This document shows positions 26,276-33,871 of a DNA stretch of 64,000 bases, one piece after another. The stretch spans positions 1-64,000 of the forward strand of contig NZ_SSSR01000002.1 of assembly GCF_009469695.1 (NCBI RefSeq), in the 5' to 3' direction. The position numbers and the translations under genes were made by a program. Source of the DNA: Propionivibrio limicola (GTDB taxonomy: Bacteria; Pseudomonadota; Gammaproteobacteria; Burkholderiales; Rhodocyclaceae). Below the pieces are notes generated by a model. The model did not search any database and had not been told where the DNA came from. It was given only the letters and a program-made list of their open reading frames with translations. Each line of letters opens with the position of its first letter. Within the stretch, counting starts at the first letter, position 1.

Positions 26276-27070
26276 TTACGCCGCCAGCGGATGGCTTTGC
26301 TTCGTGTAGAGGAACTCGATCACCGCCGAGCGGTAGGCCATGTAATCGGCGTTTTGCGTGAGGCTCAGGCGGTCGCGCGGGCGTGGCAGCTTGACTTCGA
26401 GGACTTCGCCGATCGTCGCCGCCGGGCCGTTGGTCATCATCACGATGCGGTCGGACAGCAGCACGGCTTCGTCGACGTCGTGGGTGACCATCACCGTCGT
26501 CGCCTGCGTCTTCTCGCAGATCGCCATCAGTTCGTCCTGCAGGCGGGCGCGGGTCAGCGCGTCGAGGGCGCCAAACGGCTCGTCCATGAGCAGCACTTTC
26601 GGCTCCATGGCCAGGGCGCGGGCGATGCCGACGCGCTGCTTCATGCCGCCGGAGATTTCGCCGGGGTACTTGTGCATGGCGTGAGCGAGGCCGACGAGTT
26701 CGAGCACGCTCTGCGTGCGCGCCTTGAGCTGGACCCTGGTTTCGGTCTCCGAAAAGACGCGCTCGACGGCCAGATAGACGTTCTCGAAGCAGGTCAGCCA
26801 GGGCAGCAGCGAGTGGTTCTGGAAGACGACGGCGCGTTCCGGCCCGGGGCCGGGGATTTCGCGGCCGGCGCAGATCATCGCGCCGGTCGTTGGTAGGGTC
26901 AGGCCGGCGATCAGGTTGAGCAGCGTCGATTTGCCGCAGCCCGAGTGCCCGATCAGCGAGACGAACTCGCCTTGGCGGATGCCGAGATTGACGTCGCGCA
27001 GGGCGACGAACTTGCCCTTCTTGGTGTCGAACGTCATGCCGACGTTTTCGATGCTGACGAATTTTTCCAT
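26276..27070 (-). CDS. nrtC: Nitrate ABC transporter ATP-binding protein
   Basis: This is a 264-residue ATPase with Walker A GHSGCGKST, the Q-loop region FQNHSLLPW, the ABC signature SGGMKQRVGIARALA, Walker B VLLMDEPFGALD and the switch histidine VMVTHDVDEA. The sequence falls in the nitrate/sulfonate/taurine importer group. It is a short form without the NrtA-like C-terminal regulatory domain of cyanobacterial NrtC. Start choice: the ATG at 27070 has GGAGG 10 nt upstream. The ATG at 27079 overlaps the nrtB stop but leaves only 1 nt to that site. Confidence 0.93.
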   Translation of the reverse strand: MEKFVSIENVGMTFDTKKGKFVALRDVNLGIRQGEFVSLIGHSGCGKSTLLNLIAGLTLPTTGAMICAGREIPGPGPERAVVFQNHSLLPWLTCFENVYLAVERVFSETETRVQLKARTQSVLELVGLAHAMHKYPGEISGGMKQRVGIARALAMEPKVLLMDEPFGALDALTRARLQDELMAICEKTQATTVMVTHDVDEAVLLSDRIVMMTNGPAATIGEVLEVKLPRPRDRLSLTQNADYMAYRSAVIEFLYTKQSHPLAA

Positions 27071-27075
27071 GATGA

Positions 27076-27996
27076 TCATGCCTCCGTGCGCAGTTGCTTG
27101 GCGAGAAAAACGAGCAGTTGTTCGAGGATCAGGCCGACGATGCCGATGATGAAGATGGCGATGATGATGTGTTCGACCTTGAGGTTGTTCCATTCGTCCC
27201 ATACCCAGAAGCCGATGCCGACGCCGCCGGTGAGCATTTCCGCAGCGACGATGACAAGCCAGGCGGTGCCGATGGAGAGGCGGATGCCGGTCAGCATGTA
27301 GGGCAGCACGCTCGGGAAGAGGATCTTGGTGACGATCTTCCATTCCGAGAGGTTGAGCACGCGCGCCACGTTGAGGTAGTCCTGCGGTACGCGCTGCACG
27401 CCTTGCGCCGTGTTCATGATCATCGGCCAGATCGAGCAGATGAAGATCGTCCAGGTCGCCGCCGGGTCGGCGCGCTTGAAGACCAAGAGGCCGATTGGCA
27501 GCCAGGCGAGCGGTGAAACCGGGCGCAGCAGGCTGATGATCGGATTGACGATGCTCGAGAGCAGGGCGAAGCGGCCGAGCAGGAAGCCGGCCGGGATGCC
27601 GACCAGCGCCGCGAAGCCAAAGCCGATGGCGACGCGCTGCAACGACGACAGGATGTTCCAGCCGATGCCCTGGTCGTTCGGACCGTTGCGGTAGAACGGG
27701 TCGGCGAACAGCTTGGCGGCCGCCTCCCAGGTCTGTGCCGGAGTCGGAATGCTGCCGCCCTTGGCGGTGGCGAGGTGCCAGAGGCCGATCAGCAGCGCCA
27801 GCCCAAGGATCGGCGGCAGCACCTTGGCGAAGAAAGCGCGCATGGCGGCGGCCTGTTGCGTGGTGTCGCTCGGGGCCGAGGCCTTGGCCGGCTCCTTTCT
27901 GGTTTCCATGGCGTGCTCCTTGGTGTGCGTCGCATTGGCGCCAAGGGCGCCAGCGTACGGGCCGGCTGGAAGTGCGGTAGCGGAGAGGGTGGTCAT
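27076..27996 (-). CDS. nrtB: Nitrate ABC transporter permease
   Basis: This is a 306-residue permease with six predicted membrane helices, beginning around residue 58 (LPPILGLALLIGLWHLA). It has the EAA-like loop VARVLNLSEWKIVTKILFPSVLP before the last helices, which binds the ATPase. It works with NrtA and NrtC in ATP-driven nitrate/nitrite uptake. The first 50 residues are poorly ordered (Ala/Thr-rich). A second possible start, METRKEP at 27909, also has a good AAGGAG site, so the true N-terminus is uncertain. Confidence 0.92.
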   Translation of the reverse strand: MTTLSATALPAGPYAGALGANATHTKEHAMETRKEPAKASAPSDTTQQAAAMRAFFAKVLPPILGLALLIGLWHLATAKGGSIPTPAQTWEAAAKLFADPFYRNGPNDQGIGWNILSSLQRVAIGFGFAALVGIPAGFLLGRFALLSSIVNPIISLLRPVSPLAWLPIGLLVFKRADPAATWTIFICSIWPMIMNTAQGVQRVPQDYLNVARVLNLSEWKIVTKILFPSVLPYMLTGIRLSIGTAWLVIVAAEMLTGGVGIGFWVWDEWNNLKVEHIIIAIFIIGIVGLILEQLLVFLAKQLRTEA

Positions 27997-28062
27997 CGCA
28001 GGTTCCTTTGTGGGTTCGTTGATTGCTCAGTGTTTTGGGGCAGCCGTGTTTTGTTAGTCAGG

Positions 28063-28171
28063 CAGCGAAAAAGCGAACCACCAAGGCACAAAGTGCACCA
28101 AGGTCGCACCAAGTAAAACCCTTGTTTCTCTTGGTGAAACTTTGTGTTCTTGGTGTCTTGGTGGTGAAGCA
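28063..28171. repeat. Palindromic repeat of the ACCACCAAG family, copy 1
   Basis: The left arm ACCACCAAGGCACAAAG and the right arm CTTGGTGTCTTGGTGGT form an imperfect long inverted repeat. It shares its flanks (CAGCGAAAAA on the left, TGAAGCA on the right) with a second copy at 46298-46397. It lies between nrtA and nrtB inside the nas operon. Confidence 0.85.
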
Positions 28172-28200
28172 ATGTCGTTGTTTGTTTTCATGACGTTCTG

Positions 28201-29499
28201 CTATCCCTTGACCTTGAAGCCGTCGGCGTAGGCTTTCGGGTCCTTGCCGTTCCAGACGGTGCCGTCGACCAGCTTCGATTCGCGCAGTTCGCTCTTCGGG
28301 ATCGGCGCCTTCACCTGCGCGGCGGCTTCCTTGTACAGCGCGGTCTGGTTCACCTTCTTCGCCACGGCGAGGTAGTCCGGGTGATCCTTGAGCAGGCCCC
28401 AGCGCTTGTGCTGCGTCATGAACCACATGCCGTCCGAGAGGTAGGGGAAATTCACCGCGCCGTCGTTGTAGAACTTCATGTGATTCTTTTCCGACCAGCT
28501 CTTGCCGAGGCCATTCTCGTACTGGCCGATCATGCGGCTGCGGATGACGTCGACGTCGGTATTGACGTAGGCCTTGGCGGCGATCGTCTCGGCCGTCTTG
28601 CTGCGATTGGCCGGCGAGGCGTCGATCCACATCGAGGCTTCGAGCACGGCCATGATCATGGCGCGGGCGGTGTTCGGGTACTTCTTGACGAAATCGGCGG
28701 TGGTGCCGAGCACCTTCTCCGGGTGGTCGGCCCAGACGTCCTGCGAGGTGGCGGCCGAGAAGCCGATCTTGTCGATGATGGCGCGCTGGTTCCACGGCTC
28801 GCCGACGCAGTAGCCGTCCATGTTGCCGATGCGCATGTTGGCGACCATCTGCGGCGGCGGCACGACGATGGTCTTGACGTCCTTGATCGGGTTGATGCCG
28901 TAGGTCGCCAGCCAGTAGTACAGCCACATGGCGTGCGTGCCGGTCGGGAAGGTCTGGGCGAAGGTGTAGTCCTTTTCCTTCCTGGCGATCAGCGCGGCCA
29001 GCTTTTGCCCGTCGGTGACGCCCTTGTCCTTCAACTGGTTGGAGAGGGTGATGCCCTGACCGTTGTGGTTCAGTGTCATCAGCGCGGCCATGTCCTTCTT
29101 CGGGCCGCCGATGCCGAGCTGCACGCCGTAGATCAGGCCGTACAGCACATGCGCGGCGTCGAGTTCGCCATTGACCAGCTTGTCGCGGATGCCGGCCCAC
29201 GAGGCTTCCTTGGTCGCCGTGATCTTGATGCCGTATTTCTTGTCGAAGCCCATCACCGAGGCCATCACCACCGAGGCGCAGTCGGTCAGCGGAATGAAGC
29301 CGATGCGGACTTCCTCCTTTTCCGGCTTGTCGGAGCCAGCGGCCCAGGCGGCAGACTGGATTCCAGGGGCAAGTGAACTCATGAGCGCGGCTCCGGTGGC
29401 AAGTTGCAGACTGCGGCGCAGAAAATCGCGCCGCGAGGATTCCGTCGAGGTTTCGGTTGAGTCGTTGCTGGCAGGCAGGATCGTCGGTTCATGTGTCAT
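28201..29499 (-). CDS. nrtA: Nitrate ABC transporter substrate-binding protein
   Basis: This 432-residue protein has a twin-arginine signal (SSRRDFLRRSLQLATG, arginines at residues 23-24), so it is exported folded to the periplasm. The mature part has the NrtA/SsuA-like fold with IGFIPLTDCASVVMA, FPTGTHAMWLYYWLATYGI and GYCVGEPWNQRAI, as in nitrate-binding NrtA/CmpA proteins. The ATG at 29499 follows GGAG by 6 nt. It is the first structural gene of the nas operon, preceded by a sigma-54 promoter and an attenuator. Confidence 0.93.
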   Translation of the reverse strand: MTHEPTILPASNDSTETSTESSRRDFLRRSLQLATGAALMSSLAPGIQSAAWAAGSDKPEKEEVRIGFIPLTDCASVVMASVMGFDKKYGIKITATKEASWAGIRDKLVNGELDAAHVLYGLIYGVQLGIGGPKKDMAALMTLNHNGQGITLSNQLKDKGVTDGQKLAALIARKEKDYTFAQTFPTGTHAMWLYYWLATYGINPIKDVKTIVVPPPQMVANMRIGNMDGYCVGEPWNQRAIIDKIGFSAATSQDVWADHPEKVLGTTADFVKKYPNTARAMIMAVLEASMWIDASPANRSKTAETIAAKAYVNTDVDVIRSRMIGQYENGLGKSWSEKNHMKFYNDGAVNFPYLSDGMWFMTQHKRWGLLKDHPDYLAVAKKVNQTALYKEAAAQVKAPIPKSELRESKLVDGTVWNGKDPKAYADGFKVKG

Positions 29500-29519
29500 T
29501 TCGATCTCCAAAAGGCAAT

Positions 29520-29570
29520 AAAAAACGGCGTTGATTCCTGCCGCAAAAGGGGAGGAATCTGACGCCGTTG
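29520..29570 (-). terminator. Leader terminator (attenuator) of the nas operon
   Basis: In the transcript, AACGGCGT-CA-GATTCCT pairs with AGGAATC-A-ACGCCGTT around a 13-nt loop and is followed by TTTTTT. This strong intrinsic terminator lies between the promoter and nrtA. It would stop transcription unless prevented. Its 5' arm overlaps the second ANTAR hairpin. Confidence 0.88.
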
Positions 29571-29598
29571 TCTGATGGGCTGAACCGCCGTTGGCTCA
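29557..29598 (-). promoter_or_regulatory. Tandem hexaloop hairpins, predicted NasT (ANTAR) RNA-binding site
   Basis: Two adjacent hairpins carry the identical six-base loop AACGGC. P1 (29598-29581) has the 6-bp stem TGAGCC / GGTTCA. P2 (29576-29557) has the 7-nt arms ATCAGAC / GTCAGAT with one A-A mismatch. They are 4 nt apart. Known ANTAR targets are paired hexaloops with A at position 1 and G at position 4, exactly as here. P2 shares its loop and 3' arm with the 5' arm of the terminator, so the two structures exclude each other. Confidence 0.85.
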
Positions 29599-29615
29599 AC
29601 ACTTGTCCGTTAATG

Positions 29616-29632
29616 AGCAGTTAGTGTGCCAA
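29616..29632 (-). promoter_or_regulatory. Sigma-54 (-24/-12) promoter of the nas operon
   Basis: On the minus strand, TTGGCAC-N5-CTGCT matches the consensus YTGGCACGRNNNTTGCW, with GG and GC exactly 12 bases apart. The predicted transcript would start near 29605, just ahead of the first ANTAR hairpin. That agreement of position supports the call. Confidence 0.75.
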
Positions 29633-29720
29633 TTTTTCTTTGGTTGCCAAAAGCTCTTTTAAAACAGCTTGTTATAGAAAGTGTTTGTTAAGCCTTGCGA
29701 GCTGCAGGGGCGGGCTTTTC

Positions 29721-29737
29721 TGCACTGTGAGTGTGCG
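29721..29737. promoter_or_regulatory. Candidate NtrC enhancer site
   Basis: TGCACTGTGAGTGTGCG contains GCAC-N7-GTGC, the NtrC-site pattern. It lies about 120 bp upstream of the predicted sigma-54 start point, the usual enhancer distance. A single site was found; natural enhancers often have two. Confidence 0.6.
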
Positions 29738-29771
29738 ACAGGAGGCGGGTTGGCACCGTCTCAGAGCACGT

Positions 29772-30347
29772 TCAGAGCAACAGCTCGGCCATATCGATGA
29801 GATTGCCGGCCACCTTGACGAGCGGTTGCGAGCGTTCCATGGCCAGCTTGCGCAGCGCGCCGTAAGCCGCCTCTTCGTCCATGCCGCGCGTTTTCATCAG
29901 GATGCCCTTGGCTTTCTCGACGATCTTGCGTTCGGAGAGCTTGCGGTTGCTCTCGGCCAGCTCGCGTTTCAGAGCCTGGTGCTCGTCGAAGCGGGCGATG
30001 GCGACATCGACGACGGCGCGCAGGCGGTCGATGTCGAAACCATCGACGACGTAGGCGGCGACGCCGGAGCGGATCGCCGAGCGGATCGTCGCTTGGTCGC
30101 TGTCGTGCGAGAACATGACGACCGGGCGCGGCATGTCGCGGTTCATCACGGCCAGATGTTCGAGCGTGTCGCGCGACGGCGATTCGGTTTCGATCAGGAT
30201 GATGTCCGGCTTGATTTCCTCGATGCGGGAAACGAGTTCGAGCGACGACGGCAGCACGGCGGCGACCTGATGCCCGGCCTGAATCAGACCGCCGCAGATC
30301 TGCACGGCCCGCTGCTGCGATTCATCGATGACGAGGACGCTGGCCAT
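29772..30347 (-). CDS. nasT: NasT-like response regulator with ANTAR RNA-binding domain
   Basis: This 191-residue protein has an N-terminal receiver-like domain (VLVIDES near residue 4; phosphoacceptor region around IILIETE, where the usual aspartate appears to be replaced). A coiled linker follows (about 120-140), then a C-terminal ANTAR domain with SERKIVEKAKGILMKTRGMDEEAAYGALRKLAM (as blocks). NasT binds leader RNA and prevents termination of nitrate-assimilation genes. It is encoded directly upstream of the matching leader. The sensor partner NasS is not adjacent. The ATG at 30347 (MASVLVIDES) is chosen over a start at 30416. Confidence 0.9.
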   Translation of the reverse strand: MASVLVIDESQQRAVQICGGLIQAGHQVAAVLPSSLELVSRIEEIKPDIILIETESPSRDTLEHLAVMNRDMPRPVVMFSHDSDQATIRSAIRSGVAAYVVDGFDIDRLRAVVDVAIARFDEHQALKRELAESNRKLSERKIVEKAKGILMKTRGMDEEAAYGALRKLAMERSQPLVKVAGNLIDMAELLL

Positions 30348-30695
30348 GAAATGATGTTTCCGGAATTTTGCACATGGCGGATGTGACCGGCGAATAGCAG
30401 GTAAGTTCGTCGGCAAGTTTCTGCATCGGAAACGGTCCTCGGCCGATGATCGGAATTTGTTCCCTGTTTGTTCGTAAAAAACGATTGTTTTCTTCTACGG
30501 GTTCGATAAAAGTTTATGTAGAATCAGCGCCGAAAAATCATTCGTGATGCGTTTTGCGCATCATGGACTAATAATGGGGATGGGGTCGGGCCGTGGCGCC
30601 GCAAATGAAAAAGGCTGGCGCTATCTTCATGCGGCCGATTTTTCTGCGGTTTTCCCCGGCTCGTATTCGGGATCGATCAAACGTTAGGTACGGCT
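30348..30695. other. Long divergent spacer between nasT and the antiporter gene
   Basis: This 348-bp region contains AT-rich promoter-like sequence at 30470-30520 (for example TATGTAGAAT) and a hairpin GATGCG/CGCATC near 30547-30563. Several shorter inverted repeats lie ahead of the antiporter start. A plus-strand leader of 150-200 nt is likely, but I could not assign it to an RNA family. Frames in it do not look coding. Confidence 0.5.
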
Positions 30696-32120
30696 ATGCG
30701 CACATATTCTTTCTGTCGGTCGCCCTTGTCCGGCGATGCGGCGTTGACCAACGGCGGGGGGCAGCGCGCCGGGCTCGCCTTGGGGTTGCTTTGTCTTCCT
30801 GTTTCCGCTTTTGCCGCCGGCAGCGGTGCCGTCGGGGAAAACCTGCTCTGGCTGGCGCTGATCCTGATGAGCGCACGCATTTTCGCGCCGTTCGCCCAGC
30901 GCTTCGGCTTTCCGGCCGTACTTGGCGAATTGTTGCTGGGCGTGCTGCTCGGCAATCTGTCGCTGTTCGGCGTCGGTCTGTTCGACACGATTGCCAAGGA
31001 CCCGATCATCGCTTTCATCGCCGAACTCGGTGTCATCGTGCTGCTCTTGCAGATCGGTCTGGAAACGCGCTTTGCCGATCTGGTCCGCGTCGGCGGGCGG
31101 GCGTTCTCGGTCGGCACGGTCGGCATCGTTGTGCCGTTCGTGCTCGGCGGTTTCGTGGTCGGGCCGTGGCTGCTGCCGGGGCTCGACCAGAATGCCTATC
31201 TCTTCCTTGGCGCCACGCTGGCGGCGACGTCGGTCGGCATCACCGGCCGCGTGTTCCGCGATCTGGGCAAGCTCAACATGCCGGCTGCGCGGATCGTGCT
31301 CGGCGCGGCGGTGATCGACGACGTGCTCGGCCTCGTCATTCTTGCCGTGGTGACGAGCCTGGTGCAGGCCGGCTCGGTCAGCGTCGGCGAAGTGGCTCAG
31401 ATCATCGGCGAGGCGGTGCTGTTCCTCGGCGGCAGCCTCTGGCTGGGGCGCAAGATCACGCCGCATTCGGCGCGCTGGCTGGCGCGCGTCGATGCCGGCC
31501 ATTCGATGCTGTTCGCGCAAGTGCTGGCGACCGGCCTCGGGCTCGCCTGGCTGGCGCATGCGATCGGACTGGCGCCGATCATCGGCGCGTTTGCCGCCGG
31601 TCTGCTGTTCGAGCCGGTTTTCCTCAAGGATTTCAAGACGCCGCAAATCGTGCAGGACATCGAGCCGCTGATCCGCGATCCGGAAAGCCGCTCGCTGATC
31701 GACCGGCTGATGCCGATTCTGATCCGACATACCGGCCATCAGCACGAACACATGATCGAGCCGATCGGTTACCTGTTCGTGCCGGTGTTTTTCGTGCTGA
31801 CCGGCATGCAGGTCGATCTGCGGACGCTGGCCGACCTGCACGTCGTGACGGTGGCGCTCGGCGTGACCGGCGCCGCCGTCGTCGGCAAGCTGGTGGCGGG
31901 GATGTGTGCCGGCAAGGCAGGGCGGTGGCTGGTTGGCTGGGGGATGGTGCCGCGCGGCGAGGTGGGACTCATTTTCGCCATGGTCGGCAAGCAGCTGGGC
32001 GTGATGAGCGAATCGATGTTTTCGGTGATCGTCATCATGGTCATCCTGACCACGCTGATCACGCCGCCCATGCTGTCCTGGCTGCTCGGGCGCGCGCCGG
32101 CAGACGAGAACGCCACGTAG
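30696..32120 (+). CDS. CPA2-family cation:proton antiporter (Kef/NapA type)
   Basis: This is a 474-residue membrane protein with a possible cleaved N-terminal signal (ending around PVSAFA, residue 40) and about 12 helices. The Na+/H+-exchanger fold is clear from FGFPAVLGELLLGVLLG, ELGVIVLLLQIGLE, ATLAATSVGITGRVFRDLG, GAAVIDDVLGLVILA (the conserved aspartate pair) and VPRGEVGLIFA. No TrkA-N domain is attached, unlike KefB and KefC. The ion (K+ or Na+) cannot be told from sequence. It is a single plus-strand gene. Confidence 0.92.
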   Translation: MRTYSFCRSPLSGDAALTNGGGQRAGLALGLLCLPVSAFAAGSGAVGENLLWLALILMSARIFAPFAQRFGFPAVLGELLLGVLLGNLSLFGVGLFDTIAKDPIIAFIAELGVIVLLLQIGLETRFADLVRVGGRAFSVGTVGIVVPFVLGGFVVGPWLLPGLDQNAYLFLGATLAATSVGITGRVFRDLGKLNMPAARIVLGAAVIDDVLGLVILAVVTSLVQAGSVSVGEVAQIIGEAVLFLGGSLWLGRKITPHSARWLARVDAGHSMLFAQVLATGLGLAWLAHAIGLAPIIGAFAAGLLFEPVFLKDFKTPQIVQDIEPLIRDPESRSLIDRLMPILIRHTGHQHEHMIEPIGYLFVPVFFVLTGMQVDLRTLADLHVVTVALGVTGAAVVGKLVAGMCAGKAGRWLVGWGMVPRGEVGLIFAMVGKQLGVMSESMFSVIVIMVILTTLITPPMLSWLLGRAPADENAT

Positions 32121-32234
32121 GCGATTCTGCCTTGGTTGCATGGCGACGTGTCTCCGCCGGTACCGGCTGGCTCGTTTAGAATGACGAAGGTCGGCCGCGC
32201 CAGGCGGCACCGTTATTTATCCGGGGAGAGCGTC

Positions 32235-32831
32235 ATGAAACTTCGCGTAACCACCATCGCCGCGCTGGCGGCAGCTTTGCTGGCGGCGCCCGTCAGCGTG
32301 CTGGCTGAAAAAGGCGGCAAACATGGCGGCAGCAAGGAATATGGGCCGTCGAACGAGGACCGTTACGAACAATACGGCCTGGACGACCGGGGCGGGAAAG
32401 GTCAGGACAAGGGAAAGAGCCACAAGGAGAAAGGCGGCAACGATAGGGGGGGGAACGATAAAGGCGGTAAGGCGAAGGCGCCCCAGGACGGATATTCGGG
32501 GTCGGGTCGCGCTTCGGTCGAAATCCGCTTTGGCGAGCCGGATCGCCGTGCCGTCTATGACTATTACGGCGCCCAGGCACGTCGCGGCCAGTGTCCGCCC
32601 GGATTGGCCAAAAAGAACAACGGTTGCCTGCCGCCGGGGCAGGCCAAGAAGTGGTCGATGGGACGCCCCCTGCCGCATGACGTCCGCTACTACGACCTGC
32701 CGCACGATCTCCTCGTACGCATGCCGCCGCCTCCGGCGGGACATCGCTACGTGCAGGTAGCCGGCGATATCCTGCTGATCGCCGTCGGCACGTCGATGGT
32801 TGTCGATGCGATTCAGGACATCATGCGCTAA
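32235..32831 (+). CDS. Exported CigR/RcnB-like protein
   Basis: This 198-residue protein has a clear signal peptide (MKLRVTTIAALAAALLAAPVSVLA). A low-complexity Gly/Lys/Asp/His-rich stretch follows (about residues 26-82), then a C-terminal domain with RPLPHDVRYYDLPHDL, GHRYVQVAGDILLIAVGTSMVVDAI. That last part is typical of RcnB/CigR-type periplasmic or inner-membrane proteins. RcnB influences nickel/cobalt export in E. coli; CigR is an anti-virulence factor in Salmonella. Neither role can be assumed here. The ATG follows GGGGAGAG. It lies 29 bp ahead of the EamA transporter gene. Confidence 0.7.
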   Translation: MKLRVTTIAALAAALLAAPVSVLAEKGGKHGGSKEYGPSNEDRYEQYGLDDRGGKGQDKGKSHKEKGGNDRGGNDKGGKAKAPQDGYSGSGRASVEIRFGEPDRRAVYDYYGAQARRGQCPPGLAKKNNGCLPPGQAKKWSMGRPLPHDVRYYDLPHDLLVRMPPPPAGHRYVQVAGDILLIAVGTSMVVDAIQDIMR

Positions 32832-32860
32832 AAGCTGGAAAAGCGGAGCAGGGGAGCCGG

Positions 32861-33739
32861 GTGAGCGGAAGTGAACAGGGCAGGAATATTCGGGGCGTCG
32901 CACTTTTTCTCAGCGCGCTGTTTCTCTTCGCTTCCGTCGATACCAGCGCCAAGTATCTGATGGCTTTCTTCAGCGCCCAGTTCCTCGTCTGGGCGCGTTT
33001 CGTCGTGCACCTCGTCATCATGCTGGTGGCCGTGGCGCCGCGCATGGGGCGGGAGATCATCGTCACCAAACGACCCGGGCTGATGATCCTGCGCGGCCTG
33101 ATGCTTTCAGGTTCCAGTTTGCTCATTCAATTCGCTTTTCGTTCGCTGCCGCTCGCCGAGACGACGGCGATCTTCTTTGTCACGCCGCTGATCGTCGCCC
33201 TGCTGGCCGGGCCGATCCTCGGCGAGAAACTGCGCCTGAAAAGCTGGCTGGCGACCGTGTGCGGTTTCGCCGGTGTTCTCCTGATTGCGCGGCCGGGCGG
33301 GGTGATGGCTGGCGCCGGGATCGCCTACGCGCTCGCGGCCGCGTCGTGCTACTCGCTGTACCAGATTCTGACGCGCAAGCTGGCGAGCACGGAGCCGGCG
33401 ATGCGTCAGCTCTTTTACACCGCCCTGATCGGCTCGATCGCGCTGTCGATCGTCGTGCCGCCGTTCTGGGCGACCGTGATGCCGACGCCGTTCCAGGCGC
33501 TGCTCATCGTCTCGCTCGGGATTTACGGCGGCGTCGGCCACTTCTTTCTGATCCGCGCCTATCGCGATACGCCGGCGACGACGCTGTCGCCGATGATGTA
33601 CGTGCAGCTCGTCTGGGTGTCGCTGCTCGGCTGGCTCGTGTTCGACCATCTGCCGGACGCCGTGTCGACGCTCGGCATGGCGATCATCGGGGTGTCCGGC
33701 CTCAGCCTTGCCGTACGCTGGCCGCTCAGGCGGCGTTGA
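32861..33739 (+). CDS. EamA/DMT-family transporter
   Basis: This is a 292-residue protein with ten predicted helices in two EamA repeats (about residues 10-140 and 150-285). It includes the family-typical PLAETTAIFFVTPLIVALLAG and GIAYALAAASCYSLYQILTRK. These drug/metabolite transporters usually export small metabolites or amino acids, and the substrate here is unknown. The start is a GTG with GGGGAG ahead of it. A strong hairpin follows the stop. Confidence 0.9.
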   Translation: MSGSEQGRNIRGVALFLSALFLFASVDTSAKYLMAFFSAQFLVWARFVVHLVIMLVAVAPRMGREIIVTKRPGLMILRGLMLSGSSLLIQFAFRSLPLAETTAIFFVTPLIVALLAGPILGEKLRLKSWLATVCGFAGVLLIARPGGVMAGAGIAYALAAASCYSLYQILTRKLASTEPAMRQLFYTALIGSIALSIVVPPFWATVMPTPFQALLIVSLGIYGGVGHFFLIRAYRDTPATTLSPMMYVQLVWVSLLGWLVFDHLPDAVSTLGMAIIGVSGLSLAVRWPLRRR

Positions 33740-33746
33740 GGCCACA

Positions 33747-33776
33747 CAGCGGGCGCATCGTTTGGCGCGCCCGCTG
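33747..33776 (+). terminator. Hairpin after the EamA gene
   Basis: A perfect 10-bp stem CAGCGGGCGC / GCGCCCGCTG has a 10-nt loop. Only a weak T stretch (GCGTTTTCC) follows, so termination efficiency is uncertain. Confidence 0.6.
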
Positions 33777-33871
33777 AATAGGCGTTTTCCGTTGCGTTAC
33801 CCGGCTGTAATTTTCGTGTAATCGCAACCGTCTAACATGCGCCGGTTTTCCACCTCTGAAAGCCGGTCGTG

